Positions 10,501 to 18,262 of a DNA stretch of 64,000 nt are shown here, in pieces. The DNA is from DAIOXA01 sp050949165. GTDB taxonomy: Bacteria; Bacillota; Proteinivoracia; UBA4975. Location of the stretch: NCBI GenBank assembly GCA_050949165.1, contig JBMNFF010000001.1:62001-126000 (forward strand). The letters are read 5' to 3'. The position numbers and the translations under genes are program-made. Below the pieces are notes generated by a model. That model had not been told where the DNA came from and did no database searches. It saw only the letters and a list, made by a program, of their open reading frames with translations. Every line of letters begins with the position of its first letter. The first letter of the stretch is position 1.

Positions 10501-12319
10501 CATGCGCACCTTTGAGCACACAGCCCAATTGACCAGCGAACGGGCTGCCGAGGTACAGAAGGATTTTTATGAGGGCAAGATCAACATCCTCAGTTGCTCC
10601 ACCACTTTTGAACTGGGCGTGGATGTAGGCGACCTGGAAACCGTTTTCATGCGCAATGTTCCGCCCTCTGCTGCCAATTACATCCAGCGGGCGGGCAGGG
10701 CCGGCAGGCGGACAAGCTCAACGGCCTTTGTGCTTACCTTTGCCCAGCGCCGGTCCCACGATTTTTCCCATTTTGCCGATCCCTTGCGGGTTATCAGGGG
10801 TGAGATTCGCCCGCCCTACTTTGAAATCAGTAATGACAAGATTGTGCGCCGGCATATGTATGCCGTGGCCATCGCCCAGTTTTTGCGCAGGAATCCCGAT
10901 TATTTCGGAGCAGTGGAAAAATTCTTCACCAATGAAGAAAAGGGCTCTGCTGTCCCAGAGTTGTCAGCTTTTTTGCGGAGCAGGCCTGCGGATTTGAAAT
11001 TAGCTTTGTCCAGGATTGTGCCCGAGGCAATGCACGAGAAGGTAGGCCTGACCGATTGGAGCTGGGTGGACGGTCTTCTGAATGCACAAGACGGGGTTCT
11101 GGCCAGGGCAGAGAAGGAACTGCTGCAGGATCTGGCCGAGCTTGCCCAGGCAGAAGTTGAATACAGCAAATCTAGAAACCATTTTGCTGCCGGACATCTC
11201 AAGAAGGTTATCGCAACGTTAAAATCACGTGATATACTGGGTTTTCTGTCCCAGAACAATGTCATCCCCAAGTACGGCTTTCCCGTCGATGTGGTGAAAT
11301 TGCAGATACATCACCACGGCGATGCCGCCCGCGGCCTTGAGTTGGACCGGGACCTGAAAATTGCCTTATCAGAATATGCACCCGACAGCCAGGTCATCGC
11401 CGGCGGCAAGTTATGGACAAGCAGGTATGTTAAAAAGCTTCCGGACAGGGAGCCAGTAAAATACCGCTATGCAATTTGTCGCAACTGCGGCCTGTACAGG
11501 AGCCAAATAGCAGAGATACAGGGCGATCTGAGTACGTGTCTGTGCGGGCATAAAGTCGGGCCTGACCAGGGGATATTTATTACTCCCGAATTTGGCTTTA
11601 TCGCCGGCAAGCCTGGCGTCCCGGGGATGAACAGGCCGCAAAGGACCTATACAACCCGCAAGTACTTTGCTCAAGCCGGAAATGTTCTCAGCGACAGCGA
11701 ACTGGAGTTAAACGGCACAGTTGTCAAAGTGCAAACCGGAACCGACGGACGCTTGGCAGTAATCAACAACGCGGGCGGAAGGGGGTTCCGCATCTGTGAA
11801 AAATGCGGGTACGCGGCGATTGTCAAGGATAACGCACTTAAGAGTCATAAAAACAGCCTGGACAAGGAGTGCCGGGGCAGATTCAGCAGGTACTCTCTGG
11901 GGTACGAATTCAAAACCGATATCCTTCAGCTTTGGTTCCCCGATTATTTACATGCAGAAGAAGGCTTCTGGTTGTCCCTGCTTTACGGAATTCTAGAGGG
12001 CGCCTGCAACGCCTTGGACATTGAGCGCCAGGATGTGGACGGGACCCTGTATTACTACAGCGGCAACCGGCATAGCCCCGCTCTTGTATTGTTCGATGAT
12101 GTCCCGGGCGGGGCAGGCCACGTCCGGAACATTGCCGAGGAAGCCAACCTGTTGGCGGCGTTAGAGCGGACTCTGGAGATTGTCAGCCGGTGCGATTGCG
12201 GCGGGGAACGGGCGGATACCAGTTGTTACGGCTGCTTGCGCAACTACGGTAACCAATACTGCCACGATGCCCTTAAGCGCGGTTATGTTATTGAGTTTTT
12301 GGCAAATCTGATGCAATAA
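7523..12319 (+). CDS. DEAH-box SF2 helicase with zinc clusters and DUF1998
   Basis: This 1598-residue helicase is predicted to be ATP-dependent. Walker A ATGTGSGKT lies at about 110-118, DEAH at 253-256, SAT at about 291, and the helicase C domain carries QRAGRAGR. Zinc-binding cysteine clusters (CIRC, CGKC, CPAC, CRNC) interrupt it. The C-terminus (LFDDVPGGAGH, then CYGCLRNYGNQ) is a DUF1998 domain. This layout is known from MrfA-type repair helicases and from DISARM-type defence helicases. The ATG follows GAGGAGG, and the upstream stop is one base away, implying translational coupling to the 1623-residue protein. The N-terminal 90 residues before the helicase core are not recognised. I infer a phage-defence or DNA-processing role from the neighbours. 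Confidence 0.85.
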   Translation: MSLDPLKATEHVVQKYLSYLETTFGFSDKSLNDQFLRELRQPDKFAKGPILEATPPFETSCSIEDLIQEGVLSGEFRKLKAPDLPVDRPLYLHQEQAVRKVVSGRNIIVATGTGSGKTETFLIPILNYLFRQKEQGRLGPGVRALLLYPMNALANDQLKRLRKLLRNYPEITFGSYTGETKHGKDEALEHFYQMYPGETKLSNELLSREAMKESPPHILLTNYAMLEYLLLRPADNVFFDGIYAGEWRFIVLDEAHTYSGAKGIEMAMLLRRLKDRVVTSRPGALQCIATSATLGGDAGDFRQVTNFGVELFGENFEWVADDESRQDVIIGRRKELIVAEASWGTPPGELYLSWAKIMQGASDKLSELYAEGKKYGVPDAVLQEAKGLGDCKKFLYTVLAGDARLIRLQKMLEASPCSLEQAASDLFPAEDLGREMLVALVDLANRARLQEESQPLLPARYHLFIRAIEGGFVALLPEKRFFLERREWIEAGGVQYPVFEAATCIRCNALYFAGETTEENKVFGQPGKRFSDDRYSLEYYLLMEDGEPVPDNEDELFLGAEAGTDEEYILCGKCGAIGHTDNVDLPCNCGRENYFRVIKVSVKEGNVHKCPACGSRTSVGSVVRRFILGAEAVTSVLGTALYQQIPEEELEVSIADMDDEWASSASSEQKTGSRKMLIFSDSRQDAAFFATYLQNSYEQILQRRLLIMTLEQHNKDVIANRWQVSDLAKKAKQTLLDLGIYTGKSRQELEEKAWKWVLHEFMSTERIGLEGLGLMGFVPAIPPEWSPPLAFRNERPWNFTDDEATALIMVLLDSVRKKGAVLFPDTVKPTDDFFAPRNREYFINMRASVQGRIFSWLPSAEGGNNSRLDYLTRLAQRLGSERPRGHATELLEGIWERLLTGDGSLRYLFSKINDGRNGPVFRLKTELWELQPAVIDSAVRWYRCDRCRRLTLHNVRGVCPTYRCTGTLQECYPAEELAENHYRRLYLETLPLPMRTFEHTAQLTSERAAEVQKDFYEGKINILSCSTTFELGVDVGDLETVFMRNVPPSAANYIQRAGRAGRRTSSTAFVLTFAQRRSHDFSHFADPLRVIRGEIRPPYFEISNDKIVRRHMYAVAIAQFLRRNPDYFGAVEKFFTNEEKGSAVPELSAFLRSRPADLKLALSRIVPEAMHEKVGLTDWSWVDGLLNAQDGVLARAEKELLQDLAELAQAEVEYSKSRNHFAAGHLKKVIATLKSRDILGFLSQNNVIPKYGFPVDVVKLQIHHHGDAARGLELDRDLKIALSEYAPDSQVIAGGKLWTSRYVKKLPDREPVKYRYAICRNCGLYRSQIAEIQGDLSTCLCGHKVGPDQGIFITPEFGFIAGKPGVPGMNRPQRTYTTRKYFAQAGNVLSDSELELNGTVVKVQTGTDGRLAVINNAGGRGFRICEKCGYAAIVKDNALKSHKNSLDKECRGRFSRYSLGYEFKTDILQLWFPDYLHAEEGFWLSLLYGILEGACNALDIERQDVDGTLYYYSGNRHSPALVLFDDVPGGAGHVRNIAEEANLLAALERTLEIVSRCDCGGERADTSCYGCLRNYGNQYCHDALKRGYVIEFLANLMQ

Positions 12320-12326
12320 AGTTTTT

Positions 12327-12350
12327 GAGACCCTGCCCGGGTCTCTTTTT
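12327..12350 (+). terminator. Rho-independent terminator
   Basis: A GAGACCC/GGGTCTC stem with a TGCCC loop is followed by TTTTT. It lies seven bases after the DUF1998 helicase stop, so the RelE-UvrD gene downstream probably has its own promoter or is read through. Confidence 0.8.
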
Positions 12351-12406
12351 GCAGGATTGTTCTGTCAAAACGTGGAATTATCTAAAGAAACCTGGAGGTG
12401 AAAGAG

Positions 12407-14521
12407 TTGGCGTATGATCTTGCTTTTTCGGAGCGCTTTCCCAACGACCTGAGCACTGTGCCCAGGAAGGTGCGGAAATCTTACGACCACCTTGTGGCCA
12501 ATATTTTACGCAGTGTTCCCGACAGGGCCAATCCGCCGCTTATCAAGCGGTTAAGCAATTACAAAAACCTGTGGCGGCTTCGCGTTTCCGATACCTACAG
12601 GTTAATATACAGCGTGGATTCCCGAAACCGGGTTGTCTGCCTGCACATGATCGGGCATCGGGACAAAATATACGAGCGCTTGGGCGCCAATGACCTCGGC
12701 GAACCCGGTTACCGCATCATCGCCGGAGCCCAACAGCTGATTGAGCGGGTGCTCACCCCTGAGGAGATTGCCCTTGCCAAGGCGATGCTGATGCAGATGC
12801 AGGCCAGTACCGCCCCTGCAGTTGAGGACAGGCCTCTGCCCAGACCTCTGGATTCTCTCACTTTGAGCAATTGGGGCATCCCGGCAAAATACCACGCGGC
12901 GTTGGAAAAGGTGCAGACCGAAAGCGCCCTTTTGGACCTTGAAGAAGTGCCGGCAGAAATAATAGAGAAGATTATCGATTGTCTCTGGCCGCCCACCATC
13001 GAAGAGGTAATGCAAAAACCCGTGAGAATTGCCCTGGACCCGGCTCACATCGGACAAGCTGCCGCCGGGCAGCGCAGCCTGGCCAGCTTCCTGCTGATGT
13101 TGGATGAGGAACAGCTGGAGTTTGTTTCCCGGTTCGAAGCCAACTCTCGCCCCCAGGGACCCTGGCTGCTGAAGGGAGGGCCCGGGTCAGGAAAGTCCAC
13201 TATTACTTTGTACTGCATCAGGGCGCTGGTGAACAGCCTGCGGCAATTGGATTTGTTTGAGCAGGACCGGCCGCTGCGCATACTGTACACTACCTTTACC
13301 AAGTCTCTGGAAAGGGCTTCCAATCATCTGCTGGATTGCCTGAATCTGGGTCCGGGCAAAGATTATGTTGAGGTGAGAACGGCAGATTCTCTGGCTTTCA
13401 GGAACCTGTCCCCGGAGTGGCAGCGCCTAAAACCGGTGGAGCCCATCGAGTATGTCCAAGCTGCCATAGCGGTATGTGAAAAGCAAATTCCCGGGTTCAG
13501 CTTTTCCCAGACCGACGCCTATTTCTTGGCGGAGGAGATCGATTGGGTTGTCGTTGGCCAGGGGTTGGGCAGCGTGGAGGAGTACCTGGAGTTCGACCGG
13601 ACGGGTCGGGGCAGGTCCCTGGGCAGACAACAGCGCCGCCATTTATGGATGTTGTATGAGGTTATGCGGGATTTGTTGCGCCGGGATCAGTGTTGCCTGT
13701 TCAGTGAAAGGCTGAAAGCGGCTGCGGAGCATGTGACTCCCCAGTACGACTATATTTTTATCGATGAAGCCCAGGACTTAAAACCCGTAGCCATACGCTT
13801 TTTAATGGGACTATGCCATAACCGCAGGAACATTTTCCTGACAGCGGATACTAACCAGAGCATCTGGGGCAGCGGGTTTTCCTGGACCAAGATGGCTGAG
13901 GATTTGCGGGTGCAGGGACGGGCGCGCATTTTGCGGCGTAACTACAGGACCACCAAAGAAATCTGGCAAGCGGTGTTGCAATTGGCCCCGGATTCCCAGG
14001 GCGCCGACAAGGAAACCCTCGGCGTTGACGCGGTCTACCACGGCAGCAGGCCTGTGCTGGCCAAGTACAGCACCCAGCGCCAGCTGGGGGAAAGATTGAA
14101 CTCGTACTTGTGGGAAGCTTTGCGCAGCGAGCGGGCTACCCTGGGCAGTGCCGCTGTCCTCTGCCCCTCGGGAAAAGAGATGAACACGGTTATGGAGCTT
14201 TTGGACAAGAGGTTTAAGGCCAAAGCCATGCGCTCCCAGGAGGTGGACATTACCCACCCGGGGGTTAAGGTGATGACCATGCACGCCGCCAAGGGCCTGG
14301 AATTTCCGGTGGTGGCCGTTGTGGGTTTGGAAGCCGGCCGCCTGCCCATGCCTGCAAAGGACGGCGTAGATGAAGAAGAGCACCTGGCCAGGCAACGCAG
14401 GTTGTTGTTTGTGGCATGCAGCAGGGCAATGCGCAGGTTAATGGTCTTTGCCCATCGGGAGCGCCCCTCACAGTTTGCGGAGGCGCTGACAAAGGAGTAC
14501 TGGGATGCCGAGGAGCTATAG
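12407..14521 (+). CDS. RelE-like toxin domain fused to UvrD-like helicase
   Basis: The protein has 704 residues. The first 85 or so (LWRLRVSDTYRLIYSVD, then HMIGHRDKIYERL) fold like RelE/ParE toxins, which cleave ribosome-bound mRNA or act on gyrase. The rest is an SF1 helicase: Walker A GGPGSGKST near residue 258, Walker B FIDEAQDL near 449, motif MTMHAAKGLEF near 620, then LLFVACSRA. No antitoxin gene is adjacent. The TTG at 12407 lies eight bases after GGAGG and is preferred over the GTG at 12398, which overlaps that site. RelE-UvrD fusions are a known but poorly studied architecture near defence genes. It may couple helicase sensing of foreign DNA to RNA cleavage, which is inference. Confidence 0.8.
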   Translation: MAYDLAFSERFPNDLSTVPRKVRKSYDHLVANILRSVPDRANPPLIKRLSNYKNLWRLRVSDTYRLIYSVDSRNRVVCLHMIGHRDKIYERLGANDLGEPGYRIIAGAQQLIERVLTPEEIALAKAMLMQMQASTAPAVEDRPLPRPLDSLTLSNWGIPAKYHAALEKVQTESALLDLEEVPAEIIEKIIDCLWPPTIEEVMQKPVRIALDPAHIGQAAAGQRSLASFLLMLDEEQLEFVSRFEANSRPQGPWLLKGGPGSGKSTITLYCIRALVNSLRQLDLFEQDRPLRILYTTFTKSLERASNHLLDCLNLGPGKDYVEVRTADSLAFRNLSPEWQRLKPVEPIEYVQAAIAVCEKQIPGFSFSQTDAYFLAEEIDWVVVGQGLGSVEEYLEFDRTGRGRSLGRQQRRHLWMLYEVMRDLLRRDQCCLFSERLKAAAEHVTPQYDYIFIDEAQDLKPVAIRFLMGLCHNRRNIFLTADTNQSIWGSGFSWTKMAEDLRVQGRARILRRNYRTTKEIWQAVLQLAPDSQGADKETLGVDAVYHGSRPVLAKYSTQRQLGERLNSYLWEALRSERATLGSAAVLCPSGKEMNTVMELLDKRFKAKAMRSQEVDITHPGVKVMTMHAAKGLEFPVVAVVGLEAGRLPMPAKDGVDEEEHLARQRRLLFVACSRAMRRLMVFAHRERPSQFAEALTKEYWDAEEL

Positions 14522-14625
14522 CCGGGGTGAATAGACATAAAAAGCATAGATTATGCCCGGTTGCAAGGGGTTGGCTTGGTCATATTCTGTATTGAAGACA
14601 CATCGATAATGGAGTGATATGGCCA

Positions 14626-15537
14626 ATGTCTGAAGTCCCCAGAGATATAGGTGAAATGATTGCCAGGAATCCCGTCACCGGCGAAAAAATGGAGCTCCTA
14701 AGCGTCGAAGGCAATTTTGAAGCTGCCCCTCCCGTGCCTGAGCCCGAACCCGAACCGCAAGGGAAGCAATTTCCCCCGGAATTTAAGGCCAGCGGCGTTA
14801 CAGATACAATTGAACGCAACGGGTGGTCCCTGACCTTTACCGCCACTGAAACCCAGGGGCTGGCCATTTCCGGCGTCTCCTTCATGGGGGTCCAGTACAT
14901 TTTCCTCATGATGGTTCCCTGGCTGGGCCAGGGCGTCCCCTGTAACCTCACGCAGTTTTTCCTGGACCAGCTGATCGCCGGGCCCTTTGTCCTGAACTTC
15001 CCCAACGGCTTTGCCGTTTGGGCCCGGTACGGGTTTGGCGAGGGCAATTCCCTGGACCAGGCGTTCTACTTCTTCGACGATGGCACCATGCTGCCCCTGA
15101 TGTTGCTCACGGGGCCTACTCTTATTAATTATGTACCCCTTTATATCGACTTTGATATTATCAATACCACGAACTCAGCCTGCAACTTCTATCCGCCGGG
15201 AGTGGAGAAAAAGAGCTGGAATCTGGCCGTCTCCGAGTTCACCCGCCTGGGCAGTGGGGCCACAGCACCGGATGGAAACTACAATATCATGATTACCAAC
15301 TGTCTCTCTGACCTCAAGGCCCGGGCCGTTGTGGAATTTAATCCCGAGGAAACTGTCTTTCAATATGTGGCCAGGTGGCAGGGGTACAATATTGACGCCT
15401 TCCCTTTGCTCAACCTCCAGGGATTCGAGATTGTCAACAGAGATATCGTATACGTCTACTTGAGCAGCGATCCGCCTGAGGGTTTCATTGGCCCCAGAAT
15501 CAAGCTGGAGGCAAAGCCCTGCCAATGCCATAAATAG
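14626..15537 (+). CDS. Orphan protein, weakly amine-oxidase-like
   Basis: This 303-residue product is not confidently recognised. After a short acidic, proline-rich linker (PEPEPEP, near residue 40), the body has patterns such as AISGVSFMGVQY, FYFFDDGTMLPL and PLYIDFDI. These recall the copper amine oxidase fold, but the histidine motifs that bind copper and an obvious topaquinone tyrosine site are missing. It ends with CQCHK. No signal peptide or membrane segment is seen. The ATG at 14626 follows GGAG by 11 bases. It lies 100 bases after the RelE-UvrD gene on the same strand and may be the last gene of the island, or an unrelated insertion. Confidence 0.55.
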   Translation: MSEVPRDIGEMIARNPVTGEKMELLSVEGNFEAAPPVPEPEPEPQGKQFPPEFKASGVTDTIERNGWSLTFTATETQGLAISGVSFMGVQYIFLMMVPWLGQGVPCNLTQFFLDQLIAGPFVLNFPNGFAVWARYGFGEGNSLDQAFYFFDDGTMLPLMLLTGPTLINYVPLYIDFDIINTTNSACNFYPPGVEKKSWNLAVSEFTRLGSGATAPDGNYNIMITNCLSDLKARAVVEFNPEETVFQYVARWQGYNIDAFPLLNLQGFEIVNRDIVYVYLSSDPPEGFIGPRIKLEAKPCQCHK

Positions 15538-15592
15538 TTGTGCCTAGGGTGTAATTCTATTTTGGGGCGGGTTTCCAGCATGGAACAGTAAG

Positions 15593-15676
15593 AAAAGACC
15601 CTGAAGAGCTTCAGAGGATTTGGCAGTGACCGTATTCTTGCCACTGCTGAAACCAACTGGCCTTTCAGGGTCTTTT
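15593..15676. repeat. 84-base nested inverted repeat
   Basis: Perfect 13-base outer arms AAAAGACCCTGAA and TTCAGGGTCTTTT enclose two smaller hairpins: CTGAAG/CTTCAG, which overlaps the left arm, and GCAGTG/CACTGC. The ends carry A4 and T4, so it can act as a terminator in both directions. It could also be a small MITE-like element or a structured RNA. Confidence 0.55.
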
Positions 15677-15987
15677 GATGTGTAGTCCTCGCGAATACAC
15701 ACGCACTTATTTTCGGATACAGATTTGGCCAGGAGAATGGGGAGCGACTGAGGACCTGCCGTAAAATAGACTGAGTATGCTCCTGATGAAGGGATATAAA
15801 ACTATTTATTCACAGTATAGCAATTATTCTCTTTAAGTCAAATGGCGTGAGAAATATTTTCCCTTCATAAATTGAATTTTAGGGTTGCTAAATAGCTTGA
15901 CAGGGGATGGACGGAGGGTTACATTAGATACAGTATCGAGACGGCCGGTTTGGCTTTTATTTTTTCTGTACATCTAGGAGGCGCACT
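15677..15987 (+). other. 311-base spacer before the MATE gene
   Basis: No gene is seen. The stretch is AT-rich and holds a likely promoter at 15897-15925. Confidence 0.5.
15897..15925 (+). promoter_or_regulatory. Sigma-A-type promoter for MATE gene
   Basis: TTGACA, a 17-base spacer and TACATT precede the MATE start codon by about 60 bases. Confidence 0.45.
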
Positions 15988-17388
15988 ATGGCGGTAAGTA
16001 AATTCTTTGCGGCAAAGGACTTGACTCAGGGGACGCCCTGGAAGCGGATTGTAGAATTCACCATTCCCATGTTGATTGGGAATATTGCGCAACAACTGTA
16101 TAACACCGCCGATTCCATCATCGTCGGCCGCTACATCGGGGACAATGCCCTGGCCGCGGTGGGCAGCGCCGGTCCCATCCTGAACCTGCTCCTGGTGCTA
16201 TTTGTAGGGATTGCGGTGGGGGCCGGAATTATGGTGGCCCAGTACTTCGGGGCCAGGGATCGGGAGAATCTCTCCCGCACCATCGGCACCTGTATCACGC
16301 TGACGGCCTTCACTTCCATCATCATCATGATTGTCGGTCCGCTGGTGAGCCGGCCCCTGCTGGAGCTGCTGAACACCCCCCCGTCCATCATCGATTGGTG
16401 CACCGGCTACCTCAACATCTTCTTCCTGGGCATCGCCGGCTTCTCCTATTACAATATCCTGGCGGGAATCCTGCGGGGCCTTGGCGACTCGGTCTCGGCC
16501 CTGGTCTTCTTGCTGATTTCCACCGCCCTTAACGTGGGCCTGGACATCCTCTTTGTGTCCCAGTTCGGCCTGGGAGTGCCCGGGGTGGCCCTGGCCACGG
16601 TAATTGCCCAGGGAATATCTGCTGTCCTCTGCCTCTTCAAGCTGCTGCGCATGACCGAGACCTTTGAACTCAAATGGTCCATGCTCAAGCCCAGCCCCGA
16701 ACTCTCCCTCGCCGTCATAAAACTGGGATTGCCGTCGGGCCTGACCCAGGCCATCTTTTCCCTGGCCATGATCGTGGTTCAGTCGTTGACCAACAGTTTT
16801 GGCGAGCTGGTGATAGCCTGCAATGTCATCGTCATGCGGGTGGACGGCTTTGCCATGATGCCCAACTTTTCCTTTGGGGCGGCCATGACCACCTTTGCCG
16901 GACAGAATATCGGGGCCCGGAAGCTGGACAGGGTGGTGAAGGGGAGCAAGCAGGGGACCATAATCGCTGTGGCCGTGTCGGCCACCATCACCACTGTGCT
17001 CTTGTTCTTTGGCCGCCATCTGATGAATGTGTTTACCGACACCCCGGAACTGGTGGCTTTGAGCATGCGAATGCTGCGGATCCTGGCCTTCGGCTATATC
17101 GCCGTGGCGGTGACCCAGTGCCTCTACGGGGTGATGCGGGGGGCGGGGGATGCAATGACGCCCATGTGGATCTCCCTGATTACCGTGGTGCTGATTCGGG
17201 TTCCCACCGCTTACGGGCTCGCTTACCTGACCCGCAGCGCCCTATATCCCACCGGGAGGCCCGAGTCGGTGTTCATATCCCTCCTGGTCTCCTGGAGCCT
17301 GGGCGCCCTAATCACCTCTATGGTCTTCCGGCGGGGCGCCTGGCGGGAGAAGATGGTATTAGTAAAAAAAGCGGGAGAGGCTACTTAA
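15988..17388 (+). CDS. MATE family multidrug/sodium efflux transporter
   Basis: This 466-residue integral membrane protein of the DinF/NorM-like MATE class probably exports cationic compounds using a sodium or proton gradient. It has about 12 hydrophobic segments in two halves. The N-terminus (WKRIVEFTIPMLIGNIAQQLYNTADSI) and the YIGDNALAAVGSAGP stretch are typical, and the length fits the family. ATG at 15988 follows AGGAGG. It has its own promoter. The TetR gene downstream is convergent and shares its terminator. The last 20 codons recur in decayed form near 24.7 kb. The substrate cannot be told. Confidence 0.9.
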   Translation: MAVSKFFAAKDLTQGTPWKRIVEFTIPMLIGNIAQQLYNTADSIIVGRYIGDNALAAVGSAGPILNLLLVLFVGIAVGAGIMVAQYFGARDRENLSRTIGTCITLTAFTSIIIMIVGPLVSRPLLELLNTPPSIIDWCTGYLNIFFLGIAGFSYYNILAGILRGLGDSVSALVFLLISTALNVGLDILFVSQFGLGVPGVALATVIAQGISAVLCLFKLLRMTETFELKWSMLKPSPELSLAVIKLGLPSGLTQAIFSLAMIVVQSLTNSFGELVIACNVIVMRVDGFAMMPNFSFGAAMTTFAGQNIGARKLDRVVKGSKQGTIIAVAVSATITTVLLFFGRHLMNVFTDTPELVALSMRMLRILAFGYIAVAVTQCLYGVMRGAGDAMTPMWISLITVVLIRVPTAYGLAYLTRSALYPTGRPESVFISLLVSWSLGALITSMVFRRGAWREKMVLVKKAGEAT

Positions 17389-17404
17389 GCCCTCCCTTGT
17401 TTTA
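17373..17404. terminator. Bidirectional terminator between MATE and TetR genes
   Basis: A GGGAG-GGCT/AGCC-CTCCC hairpin spans the end of the MATE gene, including its stop codon. It has an A-run on its left and a T-rich right flank, so it can serve both convergent genes. A near-identical copy lies at 24750-24773. Confidence 0.65.
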
Positions 17405-17479
17405 TATCGGTATTGTGCCCTTGCCAATGGCGGGGCTTTTCTTTGCCCCGGCCAGGGCGGCGGAAGAAGCGCGGAGATA

Positions 17480-18079
17480 TCAGGCGAAGGCCCCTGATTT
17501 AATGAACTTGAAGACATCCTTAATGATGTCTTCATCGGGCTCCTGTTGATCGAATACAATGCACTTCAAGGCAACGAAGTTATAGATGCCCATGAGAATG
17601 TAGGACAAGTACTCAGGGTTTATTTCATTGAACTCTCCTTTGGCCTGGGCGGTGCGGATGCGGGACACGTAGCGCTGGGCAAATTTCTCGTAGTAATCTT
17701 TAAAGGCCTCCATGTCGACAAATTGGGCTTGCCAGACGATCTTAAACAGGCCGATGTGCTTTGAGACAAAGGACAGGAAGGTTTTCAGGCCGATGTATTC
17801 GGCTTCCTGCTGAGAGGAACAGTCTCCGATGGCAATGCTGATTTCTTTGCGAAGTTGATGGCCAAGCTCTGCCAACAGGTAGCGGAAGACGCTGATTTTA
17901 TCAGGAAAGTAAATATAAAATGTCCCCGTGGCAATTTTGGCTTTGTGGGCTATATCGCTGATTTGCGTATTATAATAGCCTTTATCGGCGAATAATTCTT
18001 CAGCAGCATCGCAGATTCGCTGCAAGGTCTCAGCGCCGCGCTGAGTTTTTGGTTTATTGATCAAGTCCAAGTTTAACAC
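17480..18079 (-). CDS. TetR/AcrR family transcriptional regulator
   Basis: This 199-residue repressor-type protein has an N-terminal helix-turn-helix at about residues 20-60 (ISDIAHKAKIATGTFYIYFPDK) and an all-helical ligand-binding domain. It is divergent from the symporter and acyl-CoA gene cluster and 183 bases away. This arrangement is typical of local regulators such as FadR of Bacillus, which respond to acyl-CoA. It probably binds the 27-base palindrome at 18210-18236 and perhaps the inverted repeat at 18106-18122 before its own gene. The GTG start at 18079 has only a weak ribosome site, so the true start may be a little further in. Confidence 0.88.
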   Translation of the reverse strand: MLNLDLINKPKTQRGAETLQRICDAAEELFADKGYYNTQISDIAHKAKIATGTFYIYFPDKISVFRYLLAELGHQLRKEISIAIGDCSSQQEAEYIGLKTFLSFVSKHIGLFKIVWQAQFVDMEAFKDYYEKFAQRYVSRIRTAQAKGEFNEINPEYLSYILMGIYNFVALKCIVFDQQEPDEDIIKDVFKFIKSGAFA

Positions 18080-18105
18080 CCCATTTGCAAGTAGCTGTTA
18101 CAATG

Positions 18106-18122
18106 ATACCACAACCTGGTAT
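18106..18122. promoter_or_regulatory. Inverted repeat upstream of TetR gene
   Basis: ATACCA and TGGTAT arms are separated by five bases, 27 bases upstream of the TetR start. It may be an autoregulatory operator, though it differs from the palindrome on the symporter side. Confidence 0.3.
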
Positions 18123-18172
18123 ATACGGTAAGTACTGCGGTAATTTTTATGTAACTGAATTGAAATAAACTC

Positions 18173-18199
18173 TTGACAAAGTTTAACATCGATGATACT
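18173..18199 (+). promoter_or_regulatory. Possible promoter of the symporter cluster
   Basis: A consensus TTGACA is followed after 15 bases by GATACT. The spacing is short. The 27-base palindrome lies directly downstream, where a bound repressor would block the start of transcription. Confidence 0.4.
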
Positions 18200-18209
18200 T
18201 TGAAGGCAA

Positions 18210-18236
18210 ACATGAACACTGATTCAGTTTTCATGT
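18210..18236. promoter_or_regulatory. 27-base palindromic operator
   Basis: The arms ACATGAA-C-ACTGA and TCAGT-T-TTCATGT flank a central T, and 24 of the 26 flanking bases pair symmetrically. It lies between the -10 region and the ATG at 18263. The size and symmetry suit a TetR dimer or pair of dimers; the adjacent TetR protein is the natural candidate. Confidence 0.65.
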
Positions 18237-18262
18237 TATATCAAAGATGAGAGGAGATAGTT

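Noticed and set aside
16198..17019. 273-codon minus-strand frame inside the MATE gene
   Set aside because: Low-complexity Gly/His-rich product opposite a clear transporter.
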